Below, in pieces: positions 1-6,194 of a DNA stretch of 9,062 nucleotides. This DNA is from Candidatus Cloacimonadota bacterium. GTDB lineage: Bacteria > Cloacimonadota > Cloacimonadia > JGIOTU-2. How positions within the stretch are numbered: position 1 is the stretch's first letter; each line of letters begins with the position of its first letter. The stretch lies in assembly GCA_030628975.1 (NCBI GenBank), contig DAOVPZ010000032.1, forward strand, positions 1-9,062, written 5' to 3'. Both the position numbers and the translations under genes were made by a program. The notes below the pieces were generated by a model that did not search any database, had not been told where the DNA came from, and saw nothing but the letters and a program-made list of their open reading frames with translations.

Positions 1-915
1 ATAATGGGTAATGCCATTATTGATTATCATTTAGGAGTTGCAGCTTTATTCAGCAATTTTGAAGATGATGATGGCGGTCTCACTAGCACTCCGACATATA
101 ACGCATGGGAATGGGGAGAACCTATTGGTAGTGGAATTCAAGCATATTCTGGAATAAAATGCTGGGCTACAAACCTGAGTGGCTACTATATAAATTATGC
201 AGATTGGTATCTGGATTCACCAGAAATAACTGTACCATCTTCAGGCATTTTTTGTCTCTTTCATTATTATGACTATGAACAAGCAAGTTCAGGAACACTA
301 TATGATGGCGGAAATGTAAAAATATCAACCGATGGTGGCTCAACATTCACACTAATTACACCTGTAGGAGGTTATGATGGATATGTGATTGCTCTTGGTC
401 AGCAGGGATTTGGCGAAACAAATTATGATTGGGAACCAGTAGAATTCGATATCAGCAATTATGCTGGTGAGGATGTTATCCTGAGATTACATTTTGCTTC
501 TGATCAATATGTGTGTGACCATTATGGTTGGTATATTGATGATATTATGATTGGTGACCCAAATAGTAGTTATGAAATACCTGTTGTCTCAGCAGATAAC
601 ATTCAATTAATTTATAAACCCAGTTTAAATCAGAACCATCCAAATCCATTCAGTCCCCGATTTAATCGGGGATCAACTACAATATCATTCACAATCCCCA
701 ATAATACAGATAATGCTGAATTGAAAATATATAATATTAAAGGTCAATTAGTAAGAACATTTCACCCAGATACAAATGAAAACTCACAAATAAAGAAAAT
801 AATTTGGGATGGAAAAGATGAAAGCGGAAAATCAGTCCAATCAGGAATTTACTTATATCGTCTGAAAGTAGGTGATAAAGTTGTTGATACAAAGAAATGT
901 TTGGTTTTGAGATAA
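1..915 (+). CDS. 3' part of a secreted jelly-roll protein with C-terminal sorting domain (5'-truncated by window edge)
   Basis: The frame is open from the first base. An ATG at base 4 gives 303 residues but has no Shine-Dalgarno sequence or signal peptide, so this is probably the end of a longer exported protein. Residues about 15-185 (from that ATG) look like a beta-sandwich of the MAM/immune-inhibitor-A-like type: WEWGEP, YSGIKCWATNLSGYY, a DSPEI strand, KISTDGGSTF, and a closing GWYIDDIMIG. Residues about 205-303 form a FlgD-like/type IX-like sorting domain (NHPNPF, STTISFTIP, LKIYNIKGQLVRTF, WDGKDESGK, SGIYLYRLKVGD, ending KCLVLR), which suggests delivery to the cell surface or medium. 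Five or so extra residues between NPFS and STTISF come from a palindromic DNA insert. The catalytic part, if any, lies upstream. Peptidase or adhesin roles are both possible; domain class is fairly sure, function is not. Confidence 0.75.
   Translation: MMGNAIIDYHLGVAALFSNFEDDDGGLTSTPTYNAWEWGEPIGSGIQAYSGIKCWATNLSGYYINYADWYLDSPEITVPSSGIFCLFHYYDYEQASSGTLYDGGNVKISTDGGSTFTLITPVGGYDGYVIALGQQGFGETNYDWEPVEFDISNYAGEDVILRLHFASDQYVCDHYGWYIDDIMIGDPNSSYEIPVVSADNIQLIYKPSLNQNHPNPFSPRFNRGSTTISFTIPNNTDNAELKIYNIKGQLVRTFHPDTNENSQIKKIIWDGKDESGKSVQSGIYLYRLKVGDKVVDTKKCLVLR
654..672. repeat. Short perfect palindrome inside the sorting-domain coding sequence
   Basis: TCCCCGATTTAATCGGGGA has 9-nt perfect arms around a single central T. 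It is much richer in G+C than its surroundings. It is read in frame and contributes most of SPRFNRG between NPF and STTISF, where the second sorting domain in this window has only NPFSTSTTISF. It therefore looks like an in-frame insertion tolerated in a loop. Confidence 0.7.
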
Positions 916-925
916 TTAGGAGTAT

Positions 926-943
926 ATCCGCCAGTTGGCGGAT
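926..943. repeat. Intergenic GC-rich palindrome
   Basis: ATCCGCCAGTTGGCGGAT has 8-nt perfect arms and a 2-nt centre, and lies 11 nt after the stop of the upstream gene. It is not followed by a T-run, so it is not a classical terminator. The first nine bases of its core, TCCGCCAGT, recur at the left edge of the element inside prmC (3433-3441), which suggests one dispersed repeat family. Confidence 0.7.
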
Positions 944-967
944 CCCACAAATGAAATATTAAAATCA

Positions 968-994
968 GCTCCCGGAGATTTATTTCTCCTGAGC
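968..994 (+). promoter_or_regulatory. Leader hairpin just upstream of the 575-residue protein gene
   Basis: GCTC (968-971) pairs with GAGC (991-994), and GGAGA (974-978) pairs with TCTCC (985-989), with CC opposite T as a small internal loop and a 6-nt apical loop. It ends about 8 nt before the GGAGGT ribosome-binding site at 1003-1008. Its CTCC segment could alternatively pair with the GGAG of that site. No T-run follows, so a post-transcriptional role is more plausible than termination. This is structure by inspection only. Confidence 0.35.
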
Positions 995-1011
995 AGAATA
1001 TTGGAGGTAGT

Positions 1012-2739
1012 ATGAAAAATCCAATAACAAAATTAGACTTTCAACTGGCTTATCTGGCTATGCTTACAAAACAGCAAATAAAGCCTTTAAGCCGCTGGGA
1101 AAAAAGAATCTCTTCACAAAAAATTGGGATACTGAAAAAACATGGATTAAAATTAGAAACGGTTCAGCGAAAACTTCTCAACGGAAAATATTCATATGAA
1201 ACTATATTTAGCACTAAATCCAGATACTTAGACATCTATCTGAAAAACTTCTATAAACAACCAATAACTACCAAAATATCTGATAGAGAAAAGGAAGGTT
1301 TCCTTTTTGGCTATCCATCATGTTGTGTGAATAATTTCATCGAAAATGGATACACAAAAAATCCATTTATTGGCAAGGAACAAGAAATTCTTTTCCATTG
1401 GGTTTGTCCTGATTGTAGGATTACTCCTTCACTTATCCCCTACTATCAAAAAATTCATAATGAATGCCAGCAATTATTTTCTGAATCAGATGTAAGACTT
1501 TTTCCCCATCACATGGCAGGTTTTGGAAAAAAAGCTCTTCCTTATGCTGCTGCATTCTTATTAGCATTGGGAACACCTCTTCTTGCTGATGACCACTGGT
1601 TACCCGTTCCGGATGACCCAGATCTAAATTATCTTAGCTACAAAGAGGATGTTCTATTAGGAACTCAATGCTTATATTCATTCATACCTTCTGCAGACTC
1701 AATCGCAAAAGCATTTGAAACAATCATTGATTCTCTACCAAGAGTTCAATCAGATACCACCTGCTATGCGGTTGATAACTATGCTTGTGGAGTTTATCAA
1801 TGTCCGATATGCGGAGAATGGATTAATATGGGGTATGTTGAGGTTTTTAATCCTCTTCGCAATTTTGAAATCAGTATTCCTTATATGGCAATGCACTTTA
1901 TGAACCACGGTAGTTTCTCTTTTATAATAGAAGAGGATACATCAAGAGTTGATATTGAACTTTTGAAAGAAGTCTTAGCTCCATTTGATATCGAACATCT
2001 TCCAATAACTACTTTGAATGACAATGATAATGATGGATTAAATAACCCTTCTGAATTATATTTTGAGACTGATCCTGAAAATCCTTATACTCACAATTTG
2101 GGTATCGATGATGGACAGGAGATGACAGAAGCAATAATCGAGCATATTAGTGATTTGCCACATATTGATTATGGTCAAACTCCACCTGATGATATTGTCT
2201 ATCTTGAATACTCCGTAGTATATGGTGTTGAAACCTGCAATATTTGTGGAAAAGAAATTAATATGGGATTTGTACATATCGTAAATCCAATACAAGGTTC
2301 TTCTATGACTGCTCCAATTATAGGACTCCATTATATGGCTCATGGGCGGTTTGCATATGGTGGTACTGTAAATACTGGGGAGATCGACCCGATTGAATTA
2401 GCTACGATACTGGATATTGATTTGACAAGTATTGATAATCTACCAGAGATTGCTGAAAAATATGGATACAAATTAATAATCTTTCCTAATCCATTCAGTA
2501 CTTCCACAACTATTTCTTTTTCAGCTATTGATCACACAGATTTACATAAATTAACAGAAATAAAAATCTATAATACTAAAGGACAGCTACTCAGGTTATT
2601 ACAAATTCCTGATAATCAATCATCTGTTGAATGGGATGGTAAAGATGAAAATGGAGAACCTGTACCCACTGGCATATACCTCTATATGCTTTCTGATGGA
2701 GAAAATAGTATTACAAAAAAGATGATTTTGCTTAGATAA
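1012..2739 (+). CDS. Multidomain surface protein: N-terminal Cys-motif domain, internal signal-like segment, duplicated CxxC/HxxxH domain, sorting domain
   Basis: 575 residues; the start has a good GGAGGT site four bases upstream. The role is unknown. Residues about 1-165 are soluble-looking, with GFLFGYPSCC (96-105) and HWVCPDC (129-135). The GYPxCC...CPxC pattern recalls the archaeal DUF483 family, which I state from memory with low certainty. Residues 168-192 (MAGFGKK, then a hydrophobic run ending LLADD) look exactly like a signal peptide or one membrane span, but are internal. Two related units follow (about 227-330 and 366-478), each with CxxCGxxINMG, a V...NP segment and HxMxHG. Cysteines 264/267 with His 295/299 and cysteines 409/412 with His 440/444 have identical spacing, suggesting a bound metal. 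Between them DNDNDGLNN..E (337-348) plus TDPENPYT resembles a calcium loop of thrombospondin-3 type. Residues about 488-575 are a FlgD-like sorting domain ending in KKMILLR. Confidence 0.85.
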   Translation: MKNPITKLDFQLAYLAMLTKQQIKPLSRWEKRISSQKIGILKKHGLKLETVQRKLLNGKYSYETIFSTKSRYLDIYLKNFYKQPITTKISDREKEGFLFGYPSCCVNNFIENGYTKNPFIGKEQEILFHWVCPDCRITPSLIPYYQKIHNECQQLFSESDVRLFPHHMAGFGKKALPYAAAFLLALGTPLLADDHWLPVPDDPDLNYLSYKEDVLLGTQCLYSFIPSADSIAKAFETIIDSLPRVQSDTTCYAVDNYACGVYQCPICGEWINMGYVEVFNPLRNFEISIPYMAMHFMNHGSFSFIIEEDTSRVDIELLKEVLAPFDIEHLPITTLNDNDNDGLNNPSELYFETDPENPYTHNLGIDDGQEMTEAIIEHISDLPHIDYGQTPPDDIVYLEYSVVYGVETCNICGKEINMGFVHIVNPIQGSSMTAPIIGLHYMAHGRFAYGGTVNTGEIDPIELATILDIDLTSIDNLPEIAEKYGYKLIIFPNPFSTSTTISFSAIDHTDLHKLTEIKIYNTKGQLLRLLQIPDNQSSVEWDGKDENGEPVPTGIYLYMLSDGENSITKKMILLR

Positions 2740-2755
2740 ACTATTAAATATCTTT

Positions 2756-2792
2756 AAAAAAAGAGCGGAGATAAGCATTACGCTCTTTTTTT
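2756..2792 (+). terminator. Strong rho-independent terminator
   Basis: AAAAAAAGAGCG (2756-2767) and CGCTCTTTTTTT (2781-2792) are perfect 12-nt arms around a 13-nt loop, 17 nt after the stop codon. The A-run/T-run symmetry would let it stop transcription from either side. It separates the surface-protein genes from the prmC operon. Confidence 0.9.
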
Positions 2793-2816
2793 ATAACTAA
2801 AAATTTTACTAATATT

Positions 2817-2845
2817 TTGACAATAAATTCTAATAAATATCAATT
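2817..2845 (+). promoter_or_regulatory. Candidate promoter of the prmC-murA-pgpA operon
   Basis: A perfect TTGACA stands at 2817-2822, 50 nt before the prmC start and just after the terminator. The -10 is weak: TATCAA at 2838-2843 (15-nt spacer) or TCAATT at 2840-2845 (17-nt spacer). Position and the -35 match support it; the -10 does not settle it. Confidence 0.4.
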
Positions 2846-2871
2846 ACTACAAATAAGCTTATATAAAAAAT

Positions 2872-3810
2872 ATGAATGCCAAAAAAGTTTGGACAATAAA
2901 AGATGTCCTTTTATGGACTTCTGAATATTTCAAAAAGAACGATATTCAATCAGCCCAATTAAATGCTGAAATGATAATTGCAAAAGTCCTAAATTGTTCA
3001 CGAATGGAATTGTATCTTAAATATGATAAACCATTAAATCTTATCAAGAGAAAAGAAATAAGAAATTTAGTTAAAAAGCGAGCTACTCATTATCCTATTC
3101 AATATCTACTTGGTGAAACAGAATTTTATGGATATAAATTTCTGGTTGATGAAGGAGTTATGATTCCCAGACCAGAAACTGAAATTTTAATTGATTCTAT
3201 TATATCTTATATAAAAAAAACCGATAAGAATAATTGGAACATTTTAGACATCGGAACAGGCACGGGTATTATTCCAATTTCTATCAGTAAATACTTTAAA
3301 AATAAAGAAATCAATATGCAATTTTTAGCAATTGATATTTCAGATGCTGCATTAGAAAATGCAAAAAAAAATATCGAATTGCATAATATAAAAAATATTA
3401 AACTAATAAAATCAAACTTATTTGAGAATGTGTCCGCCAGTCTCGCTTATTCCGACTGGTCGGGAACAAGTCGGAACTGGCTATTTGATATTATTATTTC
3501 TAATCCACCCTATATTTCTGATAAAGAATTTGAAGATCTTCAAAAAGAAGTTAAAGATTTTGAGCCAAAATTAGCTTTGTTTGGTGGAGAAAAAGGTCTT
3601 ACATATTATAAAAAAATTTTACAAAATGCAGAGAATTTTCTAAATAAAAAGGGAAAGATTTTCCTTGAAATTGGAGCTGATCAAAAATTCGATATAGAAA
3701 AAATCATTCATCAATTTAATTATAAATTAATTGACAGCACAAAAGATTATAATGATTTATATCGTGTTCTTATTATAGAAAAGATAAATAAAAAATCAGG
3801 ATTGACTTAA
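2872..3810 (+). CDS. prmC: Peptide chain release factor N5-glutamine methyltransferase PrmC/HemK
   Basis: PrmC transfers a methyl group from S-adenosylmethionine to the glutamine of the GGQ motif of release factors RF1 and RF2 in the cytoplasm. The 312 residues show the family order: an N-terminal helical domain (about 1-85, with HYPIQYLLGETEFYG at 73-87), IPRPETE (98-104), the SAM-binding loop LDIGTGTGII (125-134), the acidic AIDIS strand (153-157), and the substrate-binding SNPPYI (210-215). Length is slightly above the usual 280 or so, partly because of about 15 extra residues (188-203) encoded by a hairpin repeat between NLF and FDIII. They fall in the loop before NPPY, where E. coli PrmC has a short linker. 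No Shine-Dalgarno sequence is visible. murA begins 4 nt later, and prmC-murA adjacency is common in bacteria. Identification is secure; whether the insert affects activity is unknown. Confidence 0.95.
   Translation: MNAKKVWTIKDVLLWTSEYFKKNDIQSAQLNAEMIIAKVLNCSRMELYLKYDKPLNLIKRKEIRNLVKKRATHYPIQYLLGETEFYGYKFLVDEGVMIPRPETEILIDSIISYIKKTDKNNWNILDIGTGTGIIPISISKYFKNKEINMQFLAIDISDAALENAKKNIELHNIKNIKLIKSNLFENVSASLAYSDWSGTSRNWLFDIIISNPPYISDKEFEDLQKEVKDFEPKLALFGGEKGLTYYKKILQNAENFLNKKGKIFLEIGADQKFDIEKIIHQFNYKLIDSTKDYNDLYRVLIIEKINKKSGLT
3432..3481. repeat. About 50-nt hairpin repeat element inserted in frame in prmC
   Basis: The segment contains TTCCGACT (3450-3457) paired with AGTCGGAA (3469-3476), an outer pair GCCAG (3436-3440) with CTGGC (3477-3481), and a tight inner palindrome CCGACTGGTCGG (3452-3463). 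It is visibly richer in G+C than the flanking AT-rich gene and is read in frame as an extra loop. It starts with TCCGCCAGT, the same nine bases as the palindrome at 926-943. The exact edges are uncertain by several bases. Confidence 0.65.
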
Positions 3811-3814
3811 AATT

Positions 3815-5065
3815 ATGGATAAATTTATTGTTCTAGGAGAAAAAAAACTTAAAGGTATCATTTCTGTCAGTGGTTCAAAAAATGCCGGATTGCCAATTAT
3901 GGCTGCTTCGCTTCTTGCAGATGGTCATTACATTTTGAAAAATGTGCCTGATATAATTGATATCAGAACAATGGCAAAATTACTTCGAATTCTTGGAGCA
4001 AAAGTAGAATTTGAAAATCATGAACTAAAAATCAATACTGAAAATTGCTCCTATTATGAAGCACCCTATGATTTAGTAAAAACTATGCGTGCTTCTATAT
4101 ATGTATTGGGACCACTCCTTGCAAGATTTGGAAAAGCAAAGGTATCATTCCCAGGAGGATGTGCTTTAGGAGCTAGACCCATAAATTTGCATTTACAAGG
4201 ATTACAAAAATTGGGTGCAAATATCGAAATTGAGCATGGATATATTTATGCAACAGCCAAAAAATTAAACGGTACCGAAGTAATTTTTGAAAAGAAAAGT
4301 GTTGGTGCAACTACTAATATCCTTATGGCTTCAGTATTAGTTGATGGAATAACAATCCTGAGAAATGTAGCATGTGAACCTGAAATAAATTCTCTTGCAA
4401 ATTTTTTAAATAAAATGGGGGCTAAAATTGAAGGCATTGGAACAGATTGTCTGACAATAAGTGGGGTTAAGAATTTACATCCTGCTGATGTTACTCTCAT
4501 TCCGGACCGAATTGAAACTGGTACATTACTACTTGCTGCTGCAATTACTAAAGGTAATATTAATGTGAAAAACTGCTGTCCTATGGATTTAGGTATTGTA
4601 CTGGAAAAGCTAAAAGAAATCGGATTTTCAATTGAAACTGAAAATGATTCGATCAAAATATCAGGTAAAGCTAAAAATCCAATTGAAATCTCCACAAATC
4701 CTTACCCAGCTTTCCCGACTGACCTACAAGCACCATTTGCAGCATTGCTTTCTACAGTTAAAGGCATAAGTATTATTGATGAAAATATATTTTCAGATAG
4801 GTTTATGTATATCAGTGAACTGCAAAGATTAGGTGCTGATATCAAATTAGACAAAAATAGAATTGTTATTCATGGTGGAACCAAGCTTACTGGAGCACCT
4901 TTAATGGCATCTGATATTAGAGCTGCTGCTGCTCTGGTTATTGCTGCATTAGCTTCTGAAGGTAAAACTGAAATTTCACGGGTTTACCATTTGGATAGAG
5001 GCTATGAACGATTGGAATCTAAACTTGCTCAACTTGGTGCTGATATAGAAAGAATTGAAGATTGA
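3815..5065 (+). CDS. murA: UDP-N-acetylglucosamine 1-carboxyvinyltransferase MurA
   Basis: MurA moves enolpyruvate from phosphoenolpyruvate onto UDP-GlcNAc, the first committed step of peptidoglycan synthesis, in the cytoplasm. The 416 residues match the usual length of about 420. Visible hallmarks are SGSKNAGLP with Lys22 and Asn23 at the N-terminus, TMRAS (90-94), the catalytic-loop cysteine in PGGCALGARP (Cys116, the residue alkylated by fosfomycin in sensitive enzymes), LIPDRIETGT (228-237), FPTDLQAP with the catalytic-base aspartate 303, and DIRAAAALVIAAL (367-379) followed by YHLDRGYE (391-398). Because Cys116 is present rather than Asp, the enzyme has the fosfomycin-sensitive form of the site. 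It starts 4 nt after prmC without a clear Shine-Dalgarno sequence and overlaps pgpA by 4 nt, so the three genes are probably one transcript. Confidence 0.97.
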   Translation: MDKFIVLGEKKLKGIISVSGSKNAGLPIMAASLLADGHYILKNVPDIIDIRTMAKLLRILGAKVEFENHELKINTENCSYYEAPYDLVKTMRASIYVLGPLLARFGKAKVSFPGGCALGARPINLHLQGLQKLGANIEIEHGYIYATAKKLNGTEVIFEKKSVGATTNILMASVLVDGITILRNVACEPEINSLANFLNKMGAKIEGIGTDCLTISGVKNLHPADVTLIPDRIETGTLLLAAAITKGNINVKNCCPMDLGIVLEKLKEIGFSIETENDSIKISGKAKNPIEISTNPYPAFPTDLQAPFAALLSTVKGISIIDENIFSDRFMYISELQRLGADIKLDKNRIVIHGGTKLTGAPLMASDIRAAAALVIAALASEGKTEISRVYHLDRGYERLESKLAQLGADIERIED

Positions 5066-5532
5066 GTAAATTCATAAGAAATCTTTTAGTTTCTGTATTT
5101 TTTTTAGGATATTTTCCTGTAGCTTCCGGCACACTTACCAGTGCAGTAACTGCAGTTTTATATTACTTTCTCCTTCCAGAACTTACACAAATAGGAAATC
5201 TAATCCTATTAACTATTATAATATTATTAAGTCTTATTTTCATTCCAATTATAAAAAATGCAGAAAAGGATTTGGGAAAAGACAGTCGTAAAATTGTTAT
5301 CGATGAAGTTCTTGGTTATTGCGTTGCAATCCTTTTTCTCCCCCACTCTCTTATAATAGCAATCTATGCTTTTGTGCTTTTTAGAATATTTGATATTGCA
5401 AAACCATCGCCAATTTACCAAATCCAAAAATTACCACATGGGTGGGGAGTTATTGCTGATGATATAATTGCTGGGATTTATACTAATATTGTTTTGCAAA
5501 TATTATTTATTGGATTCCCAAAGTTTTTTTGA
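5062..5532 (+). CDS. pgpA: Phosphatidylglycerophosphatase A
   Basis: PgpA removes the phosphate from phosphatidylglycerophosphate to give phosphatidylglycerol in the inner membrane. The 156-residue length is typical. The family signatures appear in order: GYFPVASGT (16-24), KIVIDEVLGY (77-86), FRIFDIAKPSPI (107-118), and LPHGWGVIADDIIAG (124-138), whose acidic residues form the active site. Hydrophobic stretches at about 8-20, 43-63, 86-106 and 136-152 fit a small integral membrane protein. The start is a TTG inside TTGA, which overlaps the murA stop by four bases and indicates translational coupling. I see no ATG near enough to replace it without cutting into the conserved N-terminal segment. 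It is the last gene of the operon, and transcription from the other side converges on it. Confidence 0.93.
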   Translation: MSKFIRNLLVSVFFLGYFPVASGTLTSAVTAVLYYFLLPELTQIGNLILLTIIILLSLIFIPIIKNAEKDLGKDSRKIVIDEVLGYCVAILFLPHSLIIAIYAFVLFRIFDIAKPSPIYQIQKLPHGWGVIADDIIAGIYTNIVLQILFIGFPKFF

Positions 5533-5561
5533 TGGCTTCTTAATATATTAAATCTGTAGTC

Positions 5562-5600
5562 AAAAAAACAGTGCGATGCACAAATGAATGCACATCGCAC
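5562..5600 (-). terminator. Rho-independent terminator of the cold-shock gene
   Basis: GTGCGATG (5571-5578) and CATCGCAC (5593-5600) pair perfectly around a 14-nt loop. Read on the - strand the stem is followed by TGTTTTTTT (complement of 5562-5570), a good U-tract, 25 nt past the cold-shock stop. On the + strand only three Ts follow, so it would be a weak stop for pgpA at best. Confidence 0.85.
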
Positions 5601-5625
5601 TTTCAATATTCTGTATCTGTTCAAG

Positions 5626-5835
5626 TTATAGTTTAACTACATCTTGTGCTTGAGGACCTTTACTTCCTTTAACAACGGTAAAGCTTACTTTTTGTCCCTC
5701 ATCTAAGGTTAGATATCCCTCACCCTTAAGTGAAGTATAGTGAACAAAAACATCTTCTCCATTATCTCGTTCAATAAAGCCAAAACCTTTTGTAGAATTG
5801 AACCACTTGACAGTACCTGTTTCAGTTTTTGCCAT
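5626..5835 (-). CDS. Cold-shock domain protein (CspA family)
   Basis: Small single-domain RNA/DNA-binding protein that acts as an RNA chaperone, melting secondary structure in the cytoplasm. The 69 residues are one complete cold-shock domain: GTVKWFN at 7-13, RNP1 as KGFGFI (16-21), RNP2 as VFVHY (29-33), and the closing PQAQDVV. I chose the ATG at 5835, giving MAKTETGTVKWFN, because it fits the family. A TTG at 5841 would add two residues and lies only four bases from the strong AAGGAGG site, whereas the ATG lies ten bases from it, so either could be used. The gene stands alone with its own terminator and a long foldable leader, as is usual for regulated cold-shock genes. Whether this copy is cold-induced or constitutive cannot be read from the protein. 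Confidence 0.96.
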   Translation of the reverse strand: MAKTETGTVKWFNSTKGFGFIERDNGEDVFVHYTSLKGEGYLTLDEGQKVSFTVVKGSKGPQAQDVVKL

Positions 5836-5934
5836 TAGCAAGAAACCTCCTTTATGTTAATACTGTTGGTATAGAACATTCCAAACCAGTTTCAGAAAGG
5901 TTTCTTAATCTCGATTAGAACGACTTCCAACAAT
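5836..5934 (-). promoter_or_regulatory. Foldable 5' leader of the cold-shock gene with alternative pairings
   Basis: AAGAAACCT (5840-5848) is perfectly complementary to AGGTTTCTT (5898-5906). In the mRNA this stem covers the 3' half of the GGAGG site and the TTG at 5841. Nested inside, ACTG/TTGG (5862-5869) pairs with CCAA (5881-5884) and CAGT (5887-5890) around a 2-nt bulge. The same 5862-5869 segment can instead pair with CCAACAAT (5927-5934) through seven Watson-Crick pairs and one G-U, which crosses and so excludes the first stem. The layout resembles a two-state leader. Pairings were found by eye, without energy calculation. Confidence 0.5.
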
Positions 5935-5938
5935 AGCT

Positions 5939-5967
5939 ATTCTTTAATATGATTTTTCTTATGTCAA
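5939..5967 (-). promoter_or_regulatory. Candidate promoter of the cold-shock gene
   Basis: On the - strand TTGACA (5967-5962) is followed after 17 nt by AAGAAT (5944-5939), four of six matches to a -10 box. Transcription would start near 5932, giving a leader of almost 100 nt. A perfect palindrome, AATAGCTATT, covers 5932-5941 at the predicted start. Confidence 0.45.
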
Positions 5968-6092
5968 TAAAAAAGAATAATTTATTGAACTTTATTGTTT
6001 TTAATTATCAATAATCAATCCAACTATTATTTTATATCTACCTCTGAAATCAATCAGTTAATTGCTTAATAACTCGGAAATTAGCCTTGTTT

Positions 6093-6158
6093 TCATCTTT
6101 GAATATGATTTTCAGACTTTGGTCCGAGAAATAAAGCATCAACATTGATTTTATTCAT
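6093..6158 (-). pseudogene. Decayed N-terminus of a PLP-dependent decarboxylase gene
   Basis: An ATG at 6158, preceded by an AAAGGA ribosome-binding site, opens a 21-residue frame, MNKINVDALFLGPKSENHIQR, and then a TGA. The segment INVDALFLGPKSEN closely resembles, from memory, the start of PLP-dependent group II decarboxylases (aromatic amino acid, diaminobutyrate or glutamate decarboxylase type), in which a WRRNFHPED-like stretch follows. Here nothing of the kind follows. A frame shift after NHI would give FKDEN, which may be one more piece of the original, and the next stop in that frame is near 6040. The rest of the gene, normally hundreds of codons, is absent. It lies between the kinase and cold-shock genes, all on the same strand. 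It could instead be a short leader peptide; the family match is by recognition only. Confidence 0.45.
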
Positions 6159-6194
6159 AATTATTTTCCTTTCACATATTAAATAGTTAATTAA

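Noticed and set aside
926..994. Rho-independent terminator after the first gene
   Set aside because: Both the palindrome at 926-943 and the hairpin at 968-994 lack a following T-run, and the second lies right before the next ribosome-binding site.
2056..2343. Open frame of 95 residues on the - strand within the 575-residue protein gene
   Set aside because: It is antisense to a well-supported domain-rich frame, has no ribosome-binding site or family features, and is rich in residues typical of shadow frames.
4246..4695. 149-residue open frame on the - strand within murA
   Set aside because: It lies opposite an unmistakable murA and its composition mirrors the murA codons; no motif is seen.
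5906..5917. TAATC/GATTA hairpin upstream of the cold-shock gene
   Set aside because: Arms of five AT-rich bases with a two-base loop are expected by chance in this composition and add nothing to the larger leader pairings.
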